The position numbers and the translations under genes are program-made. DNA of 50,003 bases from Rhizobium altiplani (lineage in GTDB: Bacteria; Pseudomonadota; Alphaproteobacteria; Rhizobiales; Rhizobiaceae), in contig NZ_LNCD01000050.1 in assembly GCF_001542405.1 (NCBI RefSeq), positions 1-50,003 on the forward strand, given 5' to 3'. Positions within the stretch are counted from its first letter, which is position 1, and each line of letters begins with the position of its first letter. This document shows, in pieces, positions 7,352 through 16,359 of this stretch. Under the pieces are notes generated by a model. The model worked only from the letters and a program-made list of their open reading frames with translations. It was not told the DNA's origin and ran no database searches.

Positions 7352-8371
7352 TCAGGCGGCGGCCGCAGCGGCGACGCGACGCGCATCGAGGATGGCGAGC
7401 GCCTCGTCGACCGTTGAGGCAAGCTCCGCCTTGTCGCTGTTGCAGGTGCCCCAGGCCTCGATGAAGCTGCTCGTCTTGCCGTAGCTGTTGTCGAGAACGC
7501 AGTGATCGGCGCCCAAGAGCACGCACATGATATGCCCGTGCATGCGATCGGTGATGACCTGGCGCGCCGAGCTCAGCAGGGCGACGCCACGGTCGAAACG
7601 CTGCTGCGCCCGTTCGCGATAGGCAAGCTCCGTCATCCGCGCGCGGCCGCCGATACGGCCGGTGAGAAGGCCCTTCAGGATCGCGGCGTGCTTCGTCTGG
7701 CGCTGGAAATCGGCAGGCTCGTCGGGCCAGTCCGATTTCACGGTACCCGGACGCAAGGTTGCTGCCGTCAGGTCCTGTGCGGTGCCGACTTCCTGGTCCT
7801 CACGCAGATTGAGCAGCAGCTCGTGCTGCGGCGTCGGTCGAGTGACCGGACCGATGCAGAAGGCCATGTCCGGGCAAAGCCGCGTTTCGCACTGGAACCA
7901 GCGCTGGGCAAATTCCAGGCTTCGCTGGTCGCGAACGAGAAGCGTGAACTGACCGTGGCGCTCGATCGCACGCGCGGTGCTGTCGACATTTGCCTGCTCC
8001 TTGAAATGGATCGTCTGCGGCATCTGGACGATCGGGCGGCCCTTGTGCTTGTCGAGCAGGCCTTCGCGGAACTGGCGGTAGCCGGCCCAGATGTCACCGA
8101 AATTGCCGCCGCCGTGCAGGAAAATGCGACCGCTGCTGATCGCGCCGAGCATCCGGTCTTCATCATAGGTCGGGATCTCGGTCACGTAGGTCGGGCGCGT
8201 ACGTTTCTTGTCGAAATAGGCAAGCTCGCCGAGCCAGATGGCGCTGTCGCCAATATTGTAGTGGTTCGGGAAGTCGAGAAGCGCAAAACGCTCGGACGGA
8301 TCAAAGAGGTCGGAAAGGCAATTGGCGATCACGCCCTGCAGGCGGTTGATGATCGTAATATTGGATTCCAT
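7352..8371 (-). CDS. Polysaccharide pyruvyl transferase family protein
   Basis: 339 residues. The family adds ketal pyruvate to sugars of exopolysaccharide, as ExoV does for succinoglycan. Seen here: LDFPNHYNIGDSAIWLGELA near the N-terminus, GRIFLHGGGNFGDIWAG (about 85-100), and a C-terminal LLSSARQVITDRMHGHIMCV, the conserved R-x-H region of the fold. AAGGAG seven bases before ATG 8371 decides the start; an in-frame GTG at 8395 has no such site. It is the last gene of a three-gene minus-strand set behind a flippase and a GT2. Which polymer it serves is not shown. Confidence 0.88.
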   Translation of the reverse strand: MESNITIINRLQGVIANCLSDLFDPSERFALLDFPNHYNIGDSAIWLGELAYFDKKRTRPTYVTEIPTYDEDRMLGAISSGRIFLHGGGNFGDIWAGYRQFREGLLDKHKGRPIVQMPQTIHFKEQANVDSTARAIERHGQFTLLVRDQRSLEFAQRWFQCETRLCPDMAFCIGPVTRPTPQHELLLNLREDQEVGTAQDLTAATLRPGTVKSDWPDEPADFQRQTKHAAILKGLLTGRIGGRARMTELAYRERAQQRFDRGVALLSSARQVITDRMHGHIMCVLLGADHCVLDNSYGKTSSFIEAWGTCNSDKAELASTVDEALAILDARRVAAAAAA

Positions 8372-8413
8372 GAAATGCTCCTTGTTTACGGACACTCGGG
8401 TCCATGCAAGCGG

Positions 8414-9904
8414 CTAGGCTTCGGCCTGTTTGCGGAATGGGTTGAGGGACATGGCAAGCGCGATGTAAGGGCGGATGACCGAGCGGCCGAAGATCGGCAG
8501 GAACGCCAGGTAAATCAGTCCGCCCAGGCCGATGCTAAGGCCAAGCGCGAGCCAGCGGTTTTGAATGTGCTCTACGATGACCGGATGCGCGAACCACACG
8601 CAGACGGCCATCAGTGTCGCGCCGCAGAAGGGCAGGGCGACGGCCTTCAGCGTGCTTTTGGATTCGATATGCGCGTATCGCTGAAGCACATATTGCTGAT
8701 AGGGCATCGTCAGCCAGGCACGCAGCGTATAGCCCGCAGCAACGGCGACAACGCCGTAGGGGACGAGCAGCCAGGTGAGGATCAGCGTCGTCACGAGCTG
8801 CAGGGCGGCGACGGACAGGATCGATTCCGCCCGGTTGACGGCCGAGAGCGCCGACGAGGCAAAGAAGTTCGTGACGAAGGGAACCGCCATCAGCACGAGG
8901 ACGGTGGCGATATCGCCGGCATTGCCCCACTTGTTGCCGAAGAGCAGCGCGATCATGTCGTTCGACAGGGCGCCGAAGCCGAGCAGCAGCGGGATGGTTC
9001 CGAGCGCGGCTGCACCGACGATCTTGTTGTAGGCGTTGCGGAAGGCCGTGTGGTCGTTCTGCAGGCGCGACAACGTGACGAGCGATACGCTGCCGATCGG
9101 GGCCAGCACCGCTTGGCCGATCAGCTCGATCAGCCGCCAGGCAATGCGATAGCGGCCGACTTCGACCGGGCCGAACCAGCGCGAAATGAAGATATCCTGC
9201 ACGCGGGCAAGCAGCATCCACATCAGCTGAGTCACGACAAGGCTGATGCTGAAGAGGAAAACGGACCGGAACATCGGCACATTGAAGCGAAACTTCGGCA
9301 TCCAGGGATAGTAGAACCAGCCGAGGAGCACGGTCACGGCGGCGTTCACCGCGGTCTGCGCAACGAGCGCCCAGACGCCCCAGCCGAGAAAGGCGCAGAC
9401 GACTGCGGTGATGCCTGAGAGCAGGCTGGCGGCGATTGCCTGCCCGGCGAGGCTCTTGTGGCCGAATTCACGGGCAAGGCGCGCATTGTGGATGACGGCC
9501 AGCGACGAAATCGGAAGCAGTGGTGCCAGCCAGCGCAGAATGCCTGAAACCGATGGATCGCGCACCAGATCGCCGTAGTAGGGCGCGAAGAAGAACACCA
9601 GCGAGGCAACGATGGCGCTGAAGGCGATCGTCGCCCAGAAGGCGGTATCGGCAAGCTCCTCGTCGAGATCAAGCTGGCGCGTGACCGCATCGCCGAGGCC
9701 TGCATAGGCAAGCACGCGGCCGATTTCCACGAAGAGGCTCGCAAGCGCGAAGGTACCGAAATCGCCGGGCCCGAGAATGCGTGCGAGGATGACGAAGATC
9801 ACGAAGGTCGCGATTGTGCTCCAGGCCACGCGAATGACCGACCAGAGGACGGAAAGTGCGGTTTTCTTCTTAAGCTCGGCGTGCGCAATTGCCGTATCGG
9901 CCAT
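8414..9904 (-). CDS. Polysaccharide flippase (Wzx-like, MOP superfamily)
   Basis: 496 residues with about twelve to fourteen membrane helices. It begins LSVLWSVIRVAWSTIATFVI, then ILARILGPGDFGTFALASLF, the typical N-terminal signature of PST/Wzx-type lipid-linked oligosaccharide flippases. The charged segments FISRWFGPVEVGRYRIAWRL and SVSLVTLSRLQND (about 235-290) are in the expected central place. It would move a lipid-linked repeat unit across the inner membrane. It is 42 bp upstream of the pyruvyltransferase gene and 67 bp downstream of the GT2 gene, so one transcript is likely. The ribosome site before ATG 9904 is weak (GGATAA). Confidence 0.9.
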   Translation of the reverse strand: MADTAIAHAELKKKTALSVLWSVIRVAWSTIATFVIFVILARILGPGDFGTFALASLFVEIGRVLAYAGLGDAVTRQLDLDEELADTAFWATIAFSAIVASLVFFFAPYYGDLVRDPSVSGILRWLAPLLPISSLAVIHNARLAREFGHKSLAGQAIAASLLSGITAVVCAFLGWGVWALVAQTAVNAAVTVLLGWFYYPWMPKFRFNVPMFRSVFLFSISLVVTQLMWMLLARVQDIFISRWFGPVEVGRYRIAWRLIELIGQAVLAPIGSVSLVTLSRLQNDHTAFRNAYNKIVGAAALGTIPLLLGFGALSNDMIALLFGNKWGNAGDIATVLVLMAVPFVTNFFASSALSAVNRAESILSVAALQLVTTLILTWLLVPYGVVAVAAGYTLRAWLTMPYQQYVLQRYAHIESKSTLKAVALPFCGATLMAVCVWFAHPVIVEHIQNRWLALGLSIGLGGLIYLAFLPIFGRSVIRPYIALAMSLNPFRKQAEA

Positions 9905-9971
9905 GCATTATCCAATCGAATTTGGCTCGCGAAGAGTCGCGCGGTGATTCTGTTGGCGGCGAAGCGAAACC

Positions 9972-10889
9972 TCAGGCGGGCTGCTTTGCCTTCGGCGCTC
10001 GCCAGTAGGCGAGCATGCCGGTCAGGTTGTCACGAAGCTGGCTGCGGTAGGTCAGGCCAAGTTCCTCGTTGAGTTTTCGGCGCCCGATGGCCTCCATGAG
10101 CGCCTGGCGGATTTCCCAGCGCAGCATGCCGCGCATGTTCGAGCGGCGATCGAAGAGATATTTGGCGTACAGCGCTCCGTTGCCGAAGGCGTAGCCGGTC
10201 TGGAGACGCTTGATATCCGCGAGTTCACGCCGTCCATGGAAGTGTTTGACGGCAAAATCCGGCAGATATTCGACACGCACGCCGGCATTGAAGGCGCGGT
10301 GCACGTAGTCGGTGTCCTCACCGGAGCGGAAAGGGGAGCCCGCCCCGAAGCGAGTATCGAAAAAGCCGATCTTCTCGACCAGCCCATGGGGAAACGCCAT
10401 GTTCGCGCCATGAATGAAGCCGCCGGCATGCAGCTCGCTGCTCAATACCGCAGGTTCCATCTCGGGCTTGATCGTGACCGGCAGGTCGCGTGTGTCGCCG
10501 AGCTCGATCCGCCCGCCGCGCATGACCATCTCGGTATCCGAACTGAAAAGCGCTGCGAGCGTGCTGAAATAGTCGGGGAAAATCTCGCAGTCGTCGTCGG
10601 TGAAGGCGAGGACACGGCCTCTCGCGGCGTTGAGGCCCGTGTTGCGGGCGACGGCGAGGCCGGGTTTCGCTTCATAGATCAAGTTGGTCTTGATCGGCGC
10701 GGTCGACGCCCATTGGCGGACGACGTCCGACGTCTCGTCCGTGGAGCCATTGTCCACGAAGACCAGTTCAAGTCTCAGATAGTCTGCCTGGCGGGCGGCA
10801 ATAGAAACGGCATCCAGGCAGTTCGTTAGTCCATAGGCCCGATTTCTCGACGAGATGATCAGGCTGATGTCCACGGGCCGAGGAGGCAT
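9972..10889 (-). CDS. Family 2 glycosyltransferase
   Basis: 305 residues from ATG 10889. The GT-A fold is clear: DISLIISSRNRAYGLTNCLD at the start, VFVDNGSTDETSDVVRQWAS, then AVARNTGLNAARGRVLAFTD followed by DDCEIFPDY, whose DDD metal site is at about 100. The acceptor side shows GEDTDYVHRAFNAGVRVEYL. It probably transfers a sugar onto the lipid-linked unit handled by the neighbouring flippase. AAGGGG nine bases before this ATG chooses it over a frame open 49 codons further up. It is the first gene of the set, right behind an AT-rich upstream region. Confidence 0.9.
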   Translation of the reverse strand: MPPRPVDISLIISSRNRAYGLTNCLDAVSIAARQADYLRLELVFVDNGSTDETSDVVRQWASTAPIKTNLIYEAKPGLAVARNTGLNAARGRVLAFTDDDCEIFPDYFSTLAALFSSDTEMVMRGGRIELGDTRDLPVTIKPEMEPAVLSSELHAGGFIHGANMAFPHGLVEKIGFFDTRFGAGSPFRSGEDTDYVHRAFNAGVRVEYLPDFAVKHFHGRRELADIKRLQTGYAFGNGALYAKYLFDRRSNMRGMLRWEIRQALMEAIGRRKLNEELGLTYRSQLRDNLTGMLAYWRAPKAKQPA

Positions 10890-11555
10890 GCAAATTCCCC
10901 TTCTGCGATCGATGTCGAGGCGAGGATAGGGCTGGGACCCCGCTTCGGCAAGGAGCATTTTGCGCTGCAGCAAAATAGAACAGTTGGAGCAGTTCGCAGA
11001 CGAATGTGGTAATTTCTTGCCTTCTGTATCGTTCAAGACAATCTAAATATAGATTTAAAAGATAAATGCTGAATTCCGGGGATAATGTAAGTGGAAATAA
11101 TTCGTAATAATTCATAATTCTAGTTTCAAAAATATATAGTATGATCAAATTGAGAAAAGATATGTAAAGATGTCGACGTATATTGTATAAAAAAATACGG
11201 CAGCGTCGAAATATATTTACGCCGTATAAGTGTTGCAAACAGTCATGGCATTGCCTTTCAATTTCTGGAAAAGAGACGGGCACGTCTTCATGAATAACAA
11301 ATAACCGAGGGCCTTTGCGCAGTGGCGTTCGTTGCTGACGTTTAGCACGAAGCAGAAAGGTACAACCGTCGGGAACAGCAGACCTTTGTTCGCTATCGTC
11401 AAGCGCGAGTTTGTGAAGGCTTGTTTGTCTTTGCTTTGAAACGTTGCTTCCGAACGCCGCAAAAGGACGGAATTGCGGGCGTGTCCGCGCGCGTCGGTGC
11501 ATGAATGCAGGGGAAGGCAGGGCCGGTGCCGCCCCTGCGAAAAAGCCGTTCCGAG
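10890..11555. promoter_or_regulatory. AT-rich upstream region of the polysaccharide genes
   Basis: About 666 bp without a convincing gene. Bases 11041-11230 are strikingly A/T-rich (runs such as AAAAATATATAG and TATAAAAAAATACGG) in an otherwise GC-rich window. Such islands upstream of rhizobial polysaccharide genes are typical targets of the zinc-finger regulators MucR/RosR, which bind AT-rich DNA; that link is an inference. Short open frames on both strands in 11217-11640 lack ribosome sites and known motifs. Confidence 0.5.
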
Positions 11556-13148
11556 CTAGTTGATCTGCTGTGCCAGCCATTTCTGGATGATCGAAACATC
11601 AGCGTCGCCGAGATCGTGTCCGCCGGCGATGACATCAGAGTCGACGGTCGCTCCCGATTGTTTCAGCCGGGTTTCGAGGTCGCTGGCATATTTGCCGTAA
11701 GCATCCGTCTTGCCGCTGATGACCAAGAGATCCGTGCCTTTGAGATCGGCGTGCGGATAATCCTTCAGGACCGGCATGGAGCGCAACAGCACAGCTTTGT
11801 GCACCAAATTCGGATGCAGATAGAGGAGCGAGTTGAGCAGGTTCGCGCCGTTGGAATAGCCGACATAGACGATCTTCTTCGGATCCAGGCCGTAGGACGA
11901 TACGGCTCCCTCGATGAAGGCGGCAAAGGCCTCGGCTTCGTTCTTGATATCGTCCTGGTCGAAGGAGAACGGCGTGATGCGCTTGTACCAGCGCGGAATG
12001 CCTTCCTCCGTCGCCCGTCCGCGCACGCCAAGCAGCGTGGCACGCGGGGCAGCCTCGTGCAGCAGGGGCATCAACGTCGTTTCGTTGCCGCCTGAGCCGT
12101 GCAACAGCACGAAGACGCTGCCGTCAGGATCCGGCGGCGTATAAAAGCGGTGCACGAAGGGCAGGTCGCGGTAGTTGATGCGGGGCTCGCCGGGCATCGA
12201 AAATTGCGGCAGTACGACCTTCAGATCCTTGAGATCGGTGATTGGGTCCTTGGGAACGAAAAGCTTGGTGCCGAGCGTGGCCCGCGGCTCGTCCACCATC
12301 ATGCCGGGCTTGTCTGTCGCCAATTCGATCAGTGTGCCGCCTGGCTCGCGGGCATAGAGCGATTCGAAATACTTGCGATCGTGCAGGTTCGTCGCCGACG
12401 CGCCGCTTTCCTTCAGGGCATCGTGCACCTTGTGAAGTTGCTTCTCGTCTACGGCGCGGAAGGCGACGTGATCGGCCGTCCCGGTACCGGGCGCGCCGGA
12501 CCAGAAGCCCTGGGCATTCCTGATGTCGACAATATCGCCCGATTCCGAGACAAGCCGGTCGATATTGCCGCGCGTTTCCTGGAAGCGGTAGCCGAAATGA
12601 CGCTCCGCGAAGTCACGGCTTTCGGCCGGTTTCTCGGTGAGCATGGTGACGCCGCGTACCCGCTGAATGGCGTGTTCGACCGGAACGCCCGCGCCGTCCC
12701 AGGTAGCGGGCGACTTCAGATCACGGGCGCCGGCGAGCTTGACGATGATATTGTCGGGGTCCTTCAGCCGCAGCACAGGTTCGCCAAACTCATCGGCCGG
12801 GCCTTCAGAGCGAAGTCCGAAACTCATGCAGCGGGTGAGCCAATAGCCGATGCTCGATGGATCGATCGCAAGCGACAGCTCACCGATCTGGCTGTGGCCG
12901 ACGCGGCCGGGTGAACCGTCTTCCCATACAAGGAAGGTCACCAACGAGCCGGGGCTGCCAACGCCGTCCCCGTAGAAGAGATGAAGCTGCGTGGCGTCTT
13001 CGAATCCGGCGGTCTGCTTGACCAGCCGCATGCCGAGAAAACCCGCGTAGAAATCCACGTTTGCCTGCACCTTTCGGGTCAGGAGGGTCACGTGATGGAT
13101 GCCAGATACCATTGAATACAGTCCGGATGGATTGGGAGGCGTCGCCAT
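11556..13148 (-). CDS. Fused glyoxalase-fold dioxygenase and alpha/beta hydrolase (MhqO-MhqD-like)
   Basis: About 530 residues in two parts. The first (to about 310) has two VOC/glyoxalase modules, starting SGIHHVTLLTRKVQANVDFY, with metal-binding type segments GTADHVAFRA and EPGGTLIELATDKPGM. It resembles ring-cleaving dioxygenases of the MhqO/LinE type. The second (last ~210) is a phospholipase/carboxylesterase-like hydrolase: oxyanion region VFVLLHGSGGNE, nucleophile VGYSNGANL, acid SGKTDAYG, histidine AGGHDLG. In Firmicutes mhqO and mhqD are separate genes induced by quinones. Fusion implies coupled steps on aromatic or quinone substrates. The start is unsure: no good ribosome site precedes 13178, 13148 or 13112; 13148 is a compromise. 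Confidence 0.8.
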   Translation of the reverse strand: MATPPNPSGLYSMVSGIHHVTLLTRKVQANVDFYAGFLGMRLVKQTAGFEDATQLHLFYGDGVGSPGSLVTFLVWEDGSPGRVGHSQIGELSLAIDPSSIGYWLTRCMSFGLRSEGPADEFGEPVLRLKDPDNIIVKLAGARDLKSPATWDGAGVPVEHAIQRVRGVTMLTEKPAESRDFAERHFGYRFQETRGNIDRLVSESGDIVDIRNAQGFWSGAPGTGTADHVAFRAVDEKQLHKVHDALKESGASATNLHDRKYFESLYAREPGGTLIELATDKPGMMVDEPRATLGTKLFVPKDPITDLKDLKVVLPQFSMPGEPRINYRDLPFVHRFYTPPDPDGSVFVLLHGSGGNETTLMPLLHEAAPRATLLGVRGRATEEGIPRWYKRITPFSFDQDDIKNEAEAFAAFIEGAVSSYGLDPKKIVYVGYSNGANLLNSLLYLHPNLVHKAVLLRSMPVLKDYPHADLKGTDLLVISGKTDAYGKYASDLETRLKQSGATVDSDVIAGGHDLGDADVSIIQKWLAQQIN

Positions 13149-13226
13149 CGCCAGCATTAGTGCAAGTATAAACGTCATGCCGTTATAATTGGGGTTTGCC
13201 TCGAAGGTTCCGCATAAAGAACTAAG

Positions 13227-13624
13227 CTATCTCCACGCGCCTGCAAATTCAAACTGTCCAGTCCGTCCAACACTTCGCGGAATTGCTGAAGGGTCGGCGG
13301 CTTGAGCATGCAGGTGGATGCTGCCATCGAGCGCGCGCAGGTTTTTCTCGCGCGGCCGTGAGGCCAAGCCCCGGGCCGGCGGGTCGCCCTGCCTGCGGCA
13401 GCTTCCAGAAGGCGTCGAAGATCTTGTCCTGATAGGTGGGGTCGGTACCAGGCCCGGCTCTTCAACTGGTCTCCGTCAAGCTTGCCGGCCAAGTCGTCGA
13501 GCAGGATTTCCGCGTACATCGCGATGTCTCGCGGCGGCGATTGCAGATCGTGCGAGGCGATTGCCAGGAAGCGCCGAATGCGCTCCTCGTTTTCAGTCGA
13601 TTCAATCGGTTGCTCGGACGACAT
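13227..13624 (-). pseudogene. Remnant of a sensor histidine kinase
   Basis: It begins MSSEQPIESTENEERIRRFL then AIASHDLQSPPRDIAMYAEI, a HisKA dimerisation helix with the phospho-His in SHDLQSP. After DQLKSRA the frame is broken. In another frame one reads YQDKIFDAFWKLPQAG and GPGLGLTAA, the G2 box of the ATPase domain, and in a third GSIHLHAQAADPSAIP to a stop at 13227. The bulk of the ATPase domain (N and G1 boxes) is missing, so an internal deletion of roughly 250 bp or more plus two frame changes is inferred. GGAGG still stands 9 bases before ATG. No response regulator is adjacent. Confidence 0.8.
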
Positions 13625-13642
13625 GCTGCAGAACCTCCCAGT

Positions 13643-13688
13643 CGGGCGAGAATAGAAAGAGGGCGCCGGTTCCGCAACCGGCGCCCTC
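13643..13688 (-). terminator. Intrinsic terminator after secDF
   Basis: Perfect 13-bp stem GAGGGCGCCGGTT / AACCGGCGCCCTC with a 4-base loop (13659-13688). On the minus strand it is followed by TTTCTATTCTCG. It begins 23 bp after the secDF stop, so it most likely ends that transcript. Confidence 0.75.
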
Positions 13689-13711
13689 ATTTCGTTTGAT
13701 CTCACTAGCAC

Positions 13712-16267
13712 TCAGCCGGCGGTCTTGCGCGGCTGGCCCTCTTCCGGAGGGATGATTTCTGCTTCGGGTTCGGCCGCAGCAATGGCCTTGCCGTGGCGAC
13801 GACGCCAGTCGCCGAGGAAGAGCAGGATCGGTGCTGCGATGAAGACCGACGACGCGCCGGCAACGAGAATGCCGAAGACCATCGGGATCGCGAAGCTCGA
13901 GACCGCGCTGCCGCCCCAGATCGCCATCGGCAGCAAGGCAAGAAACGCCGTCGCGTTGGTGTAGAGGCTTCGTGCGAGCGTCTCGTTGATCGACCGGTCG
14001 ATGATCTCGCGCAGCGGCATCGACTTGTAGAGGCGCATGTTTTCACGCATGCGGTCATAGACCACGACCTTGTCGTTCACCGAATAGCCGACGAGCGTCA
14101 GGATGGCTGCGATGGCTGTCAGGTTGAAGTCGAGGCCGGTCAGCGCGAAGAAACCGATCGCCTTGGTCACGTCGAGGATAAGCGTGACGATAGCGCCGAC
14201 AGCGAATGGCCATTCGAAGCGATACCAGATGTAGAAAAGCATCGCCAAGCTTGCGATGACGACCGACAGAATGCCGGCCCAGGCGAGCTCGCCGCTGACC
14301 TTCGGACCGATGACATCGGTGCCGGTAACGGTTGCCGACGGGTCGATCTTGACGATCTCCGCCTTCAGCTTTTCAACGGCTGCCGTCTGGGCTTCTTCCC
14401 CACCTTCCTGACGCTGCGCACGCACCGCCATGGTGTTGTTGTCGCCGTAGGTCTGGAGGGAGACTTCGCCGAGGCCAAGGCTGTTCAAGCCTTCGCGGAA
14501 GCGGCCGAGATCGGCGGCCTCCTGCGTCTTGACCGACATCTGGATGCCGCCGCGGAAGTCGACGCCGTAGTTGAGACCCGGATGGATGAAGAGGACGACC
14601 GAGGCGATCGACAGAAGCGCCGAGACCGTCACGCCGAAGAAGCGAGCCTTCATGAACTGGATATGGCGGCCGTAAGGGTTGAACATCATCGGGATCATCG
14701 GCTTGATGTTCAGGACCTTCAGCTTACGACGGCGTGTGATCTCGATCATCGTGACGCGAACGAAGGCGACAGACGTGAACATCGAGATGATCAGGCCAAG
14801 CGCCATGGTCACAGCGAAGCCGCGGACCGGGCCGGTGCCGAACCAGAACAGGATGGCCGCTGCGATCAGCGCCGTCATGTTGCCGTCGATAATCGTCGAA
14901 TAAGCGCGGCGGAAGCCGGTATCGATGGCAGCGAAGGCGCTCTTGCCCTTGCGCGTCTCTTCGCGGATGCGCTCGTTGATGAGAACGTTCGCGTCGACCG
15001 CAAGACCGATACCGAGGACGACACCCGCGATACCTGGCAGCGTCAGCGTTGCTCCGACAAGCGTCAGGGCCGAGAAGGTCAGGATCGTGTGGATGAGCAG
15101 CGCGAAGTTCGCGAGGAAGCCCCACGTGCCATACAGGATGAAGATGAAGGCTGCGACAAGCGCGAAGCCGACGAGACCCGAATAGATACCCATGCGGATG
15201 GCGTCCGCGCCGAGGTCGGCACCGACGGTGCGTTCTTCGATGACGGTCAGCTTGGCAGGCAGGGCGCCGGCGCGCAGCATGGCGGCGAGCGTTGTTGCGC
15301 TGTCAGCCGAGAAGTTGCCCGAAATCTGGCCGGAGCCGCCGGTGATCGGTTCGCGGATGACAGGTGCGCTCAGCACCTTATCGTCGAGAACGATGGCGAA
15401 CGGATTGCCGACGTTCTGACGGGTGATGTCGGCGAAGCGGGTTGCGCCGGCGCTGTCGAAGCGGAAGCTGACGACGGGCTCATGCGTATTCGGATCGAAG
15501 CTGACGCGCGCATCCGAAAGACGGTCACCCGAAATCTCGACGCGGTCGAGAACTGCAAAGCTGTTGCCCTGCTCATCCTTCAGCATCGTCACGCCCGGTC
15601 CCGGAGCGTTGTTCGGAGAAAGCATGTGGAAGGACATCTTCGCGGTCGAGCCGAGAAGCTGGCGAAGGCGAGACGGGTCCTGTGCGCCCGGGAGCTGCAC
15701 GAGCACGCGGTTTCCGCCGATGCGCTGGATCGTCGGTTCGGCGACGCCGACCTGGTCGACGCGCTGGCGAATGACTTCAAGGCTCTGCTGGACCGCGGAA
15801 TCGACATTGGCTGCAATGCCGGCCGGCGAGAAGGCGACGAGGATATTGCCGCCGCTGGTCGTAACCGAGAGATCGGACTGGCCGGCGCTGAGGCCGGTGG
15901 CAATCGCATTGCCGAGCGTCTTCAGCTGTGTGACCGCATCGTCCGTCTGTGCCGTATCCGTCAGGGTCACGACGATCTGGTTCTGATTGCGAACGACTGA
16001 TTTCGTCTGGATGTTCTTCTCGCGAAGGACGCGGCGGGCATCCTGCAGGAGCGACTGCAGGCGCTCGCGGGTCAGGTCCGCTTCGTCAACTTCGAGAACG
16101 AGGTGCGAGCCGCCGCGAAGGTCGAGACCGAGCGAAACCTGGTTATGCGGCAGCCACGAGGGCAGACGCGCGAGGGTGGATTGCGGCAGTGCGTTCGGCA
16201 GAGCGATCAGAATGCCGAGGAGAATGATCACCGTATAGGTGAACACCAGCCATGGTGAATTACGCAT
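13712..16267 (-). CDS. secDF: Fused protein translocase subunit SecDF
   Basis: 851 residues, the length of a SecD-SecF fusion; in many bacteria they are separate. SecD part: first membrane helix VFTYTVIILLGILIALPNAL, then LGLDLRGGSHLVLEVDEADL, the large P1 periplasmic domain and a six-helix bundle with VGATLTLPGIAGVVLGIGLA and DANVLINERI. SecF part starts at about 535: LNYGVDFRGGIQMSVKT and later LTLVGYSVNDKVVVYDRMRE. It uses the proton gradient to pull exported proteins through SecYEG on the periplasmic side. Start: AAGGA 11 bases before ATG. yajC is not adjacent. A strong hairpin follows the gene. Confidence 0.96.
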   Translation of the reverse strand: MRNSPWLVFTYTVIILLGILIALPNALPQSTLARLPSWLPHNQVSLGLDLRGGSHLVLEVDEADLTRERLQSLLQDARRVLREKNIQTKSVVRNQNQIVVTLTDTAQTDDAVTQLKTLGNAIATGLSAGQSDLSVTTSGGNILVAFSPAGIAANVDSAVQQSLEVIRQRVDQVGVAEPTIQRIGGNRVLVQLPGAQDPSRLRQLLGSTAKMSFHMLSPNNAPGPGVTMLKDEQGNSFAVLDRVEISGDRLSDARVSFDPNTHEPVVSFRFDSAGATRFADITRQNVGNPFAIVLDDKVLSAPVIREPITGGSGQISGNFSADSATTLAAMLRAGALPAKLTVIEERTVGADLGADAIRMGIYSGLVGFALVAAFIFILYGTWGFLANFALLIHTILTFSALTLVGATLTLPGIAGVVLGIGLAVDANVLINERIREETRKGKSAFAAIDTGFRRAYSTIIDGNMTALIAAAILFWFGTGPVRGFAVTMALGLIISMFTSVAFVRVTMIEITRRRKLKVLNIKPMIPMMFNPYGRHIQFMKARFFGVTVSALLSIASVVLFIHPGLNYGVDFRGGIQMSVKTQEAADLGRFREGLNSLGLGEVSLQTYGDNNTMAVRAQRQEGGEEAQTAAVEKLKAEIVKIDPSATVTGTDVIGPKVSGELAWAGILSVVIASLAMLFYIWYRFEWPFAVGAIVTLILDVTKAIGFFALTGLDFNLTAIAAILTLVGYSVNDKVVVYDRMRENMRLYKSMPLREIIDRSINETLARSLYTNATAFLALLPMAIWGGSAVSSFAIPMVFGILVAGASSVFIAAPILLFLGDWRRRHGKAIAAAEPEAEIIPPEEGQPRKTAG

Positions 16268-16359
16268 GTTGTTGTTTATCCTTGATAACGCTTGAGCCTG
16301 CGCTCCTCGCGCTGGCGGCGTGTATTAAAAGCAATGGAAAGCGCCGGACCGGCGCGCAT

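Noticed and set aside
7502..9418. A 638-codon plus-strand open frame opposite the flippase and pyruvyltransferase genes
   Set aside because: Composition is Arg/Asp/Gln/His-rich without any domain, and it lies fully antisense to well-supported genes; typical high-GC shadow frame.
11217..11640. Short minus-strand open frames downstream of the dioxygenase-hydrolase gene
   Set aside because: No ribosome sites or known motifs, and partly overlapping each other in different frames.
13793..16000. A 735-codon plus-strand open frame opposite secDF
   Set aside because: Low-complexity Asp/Arg/Glu text, no ribosome site, and the opposite strand is an unmistakable SecDF.
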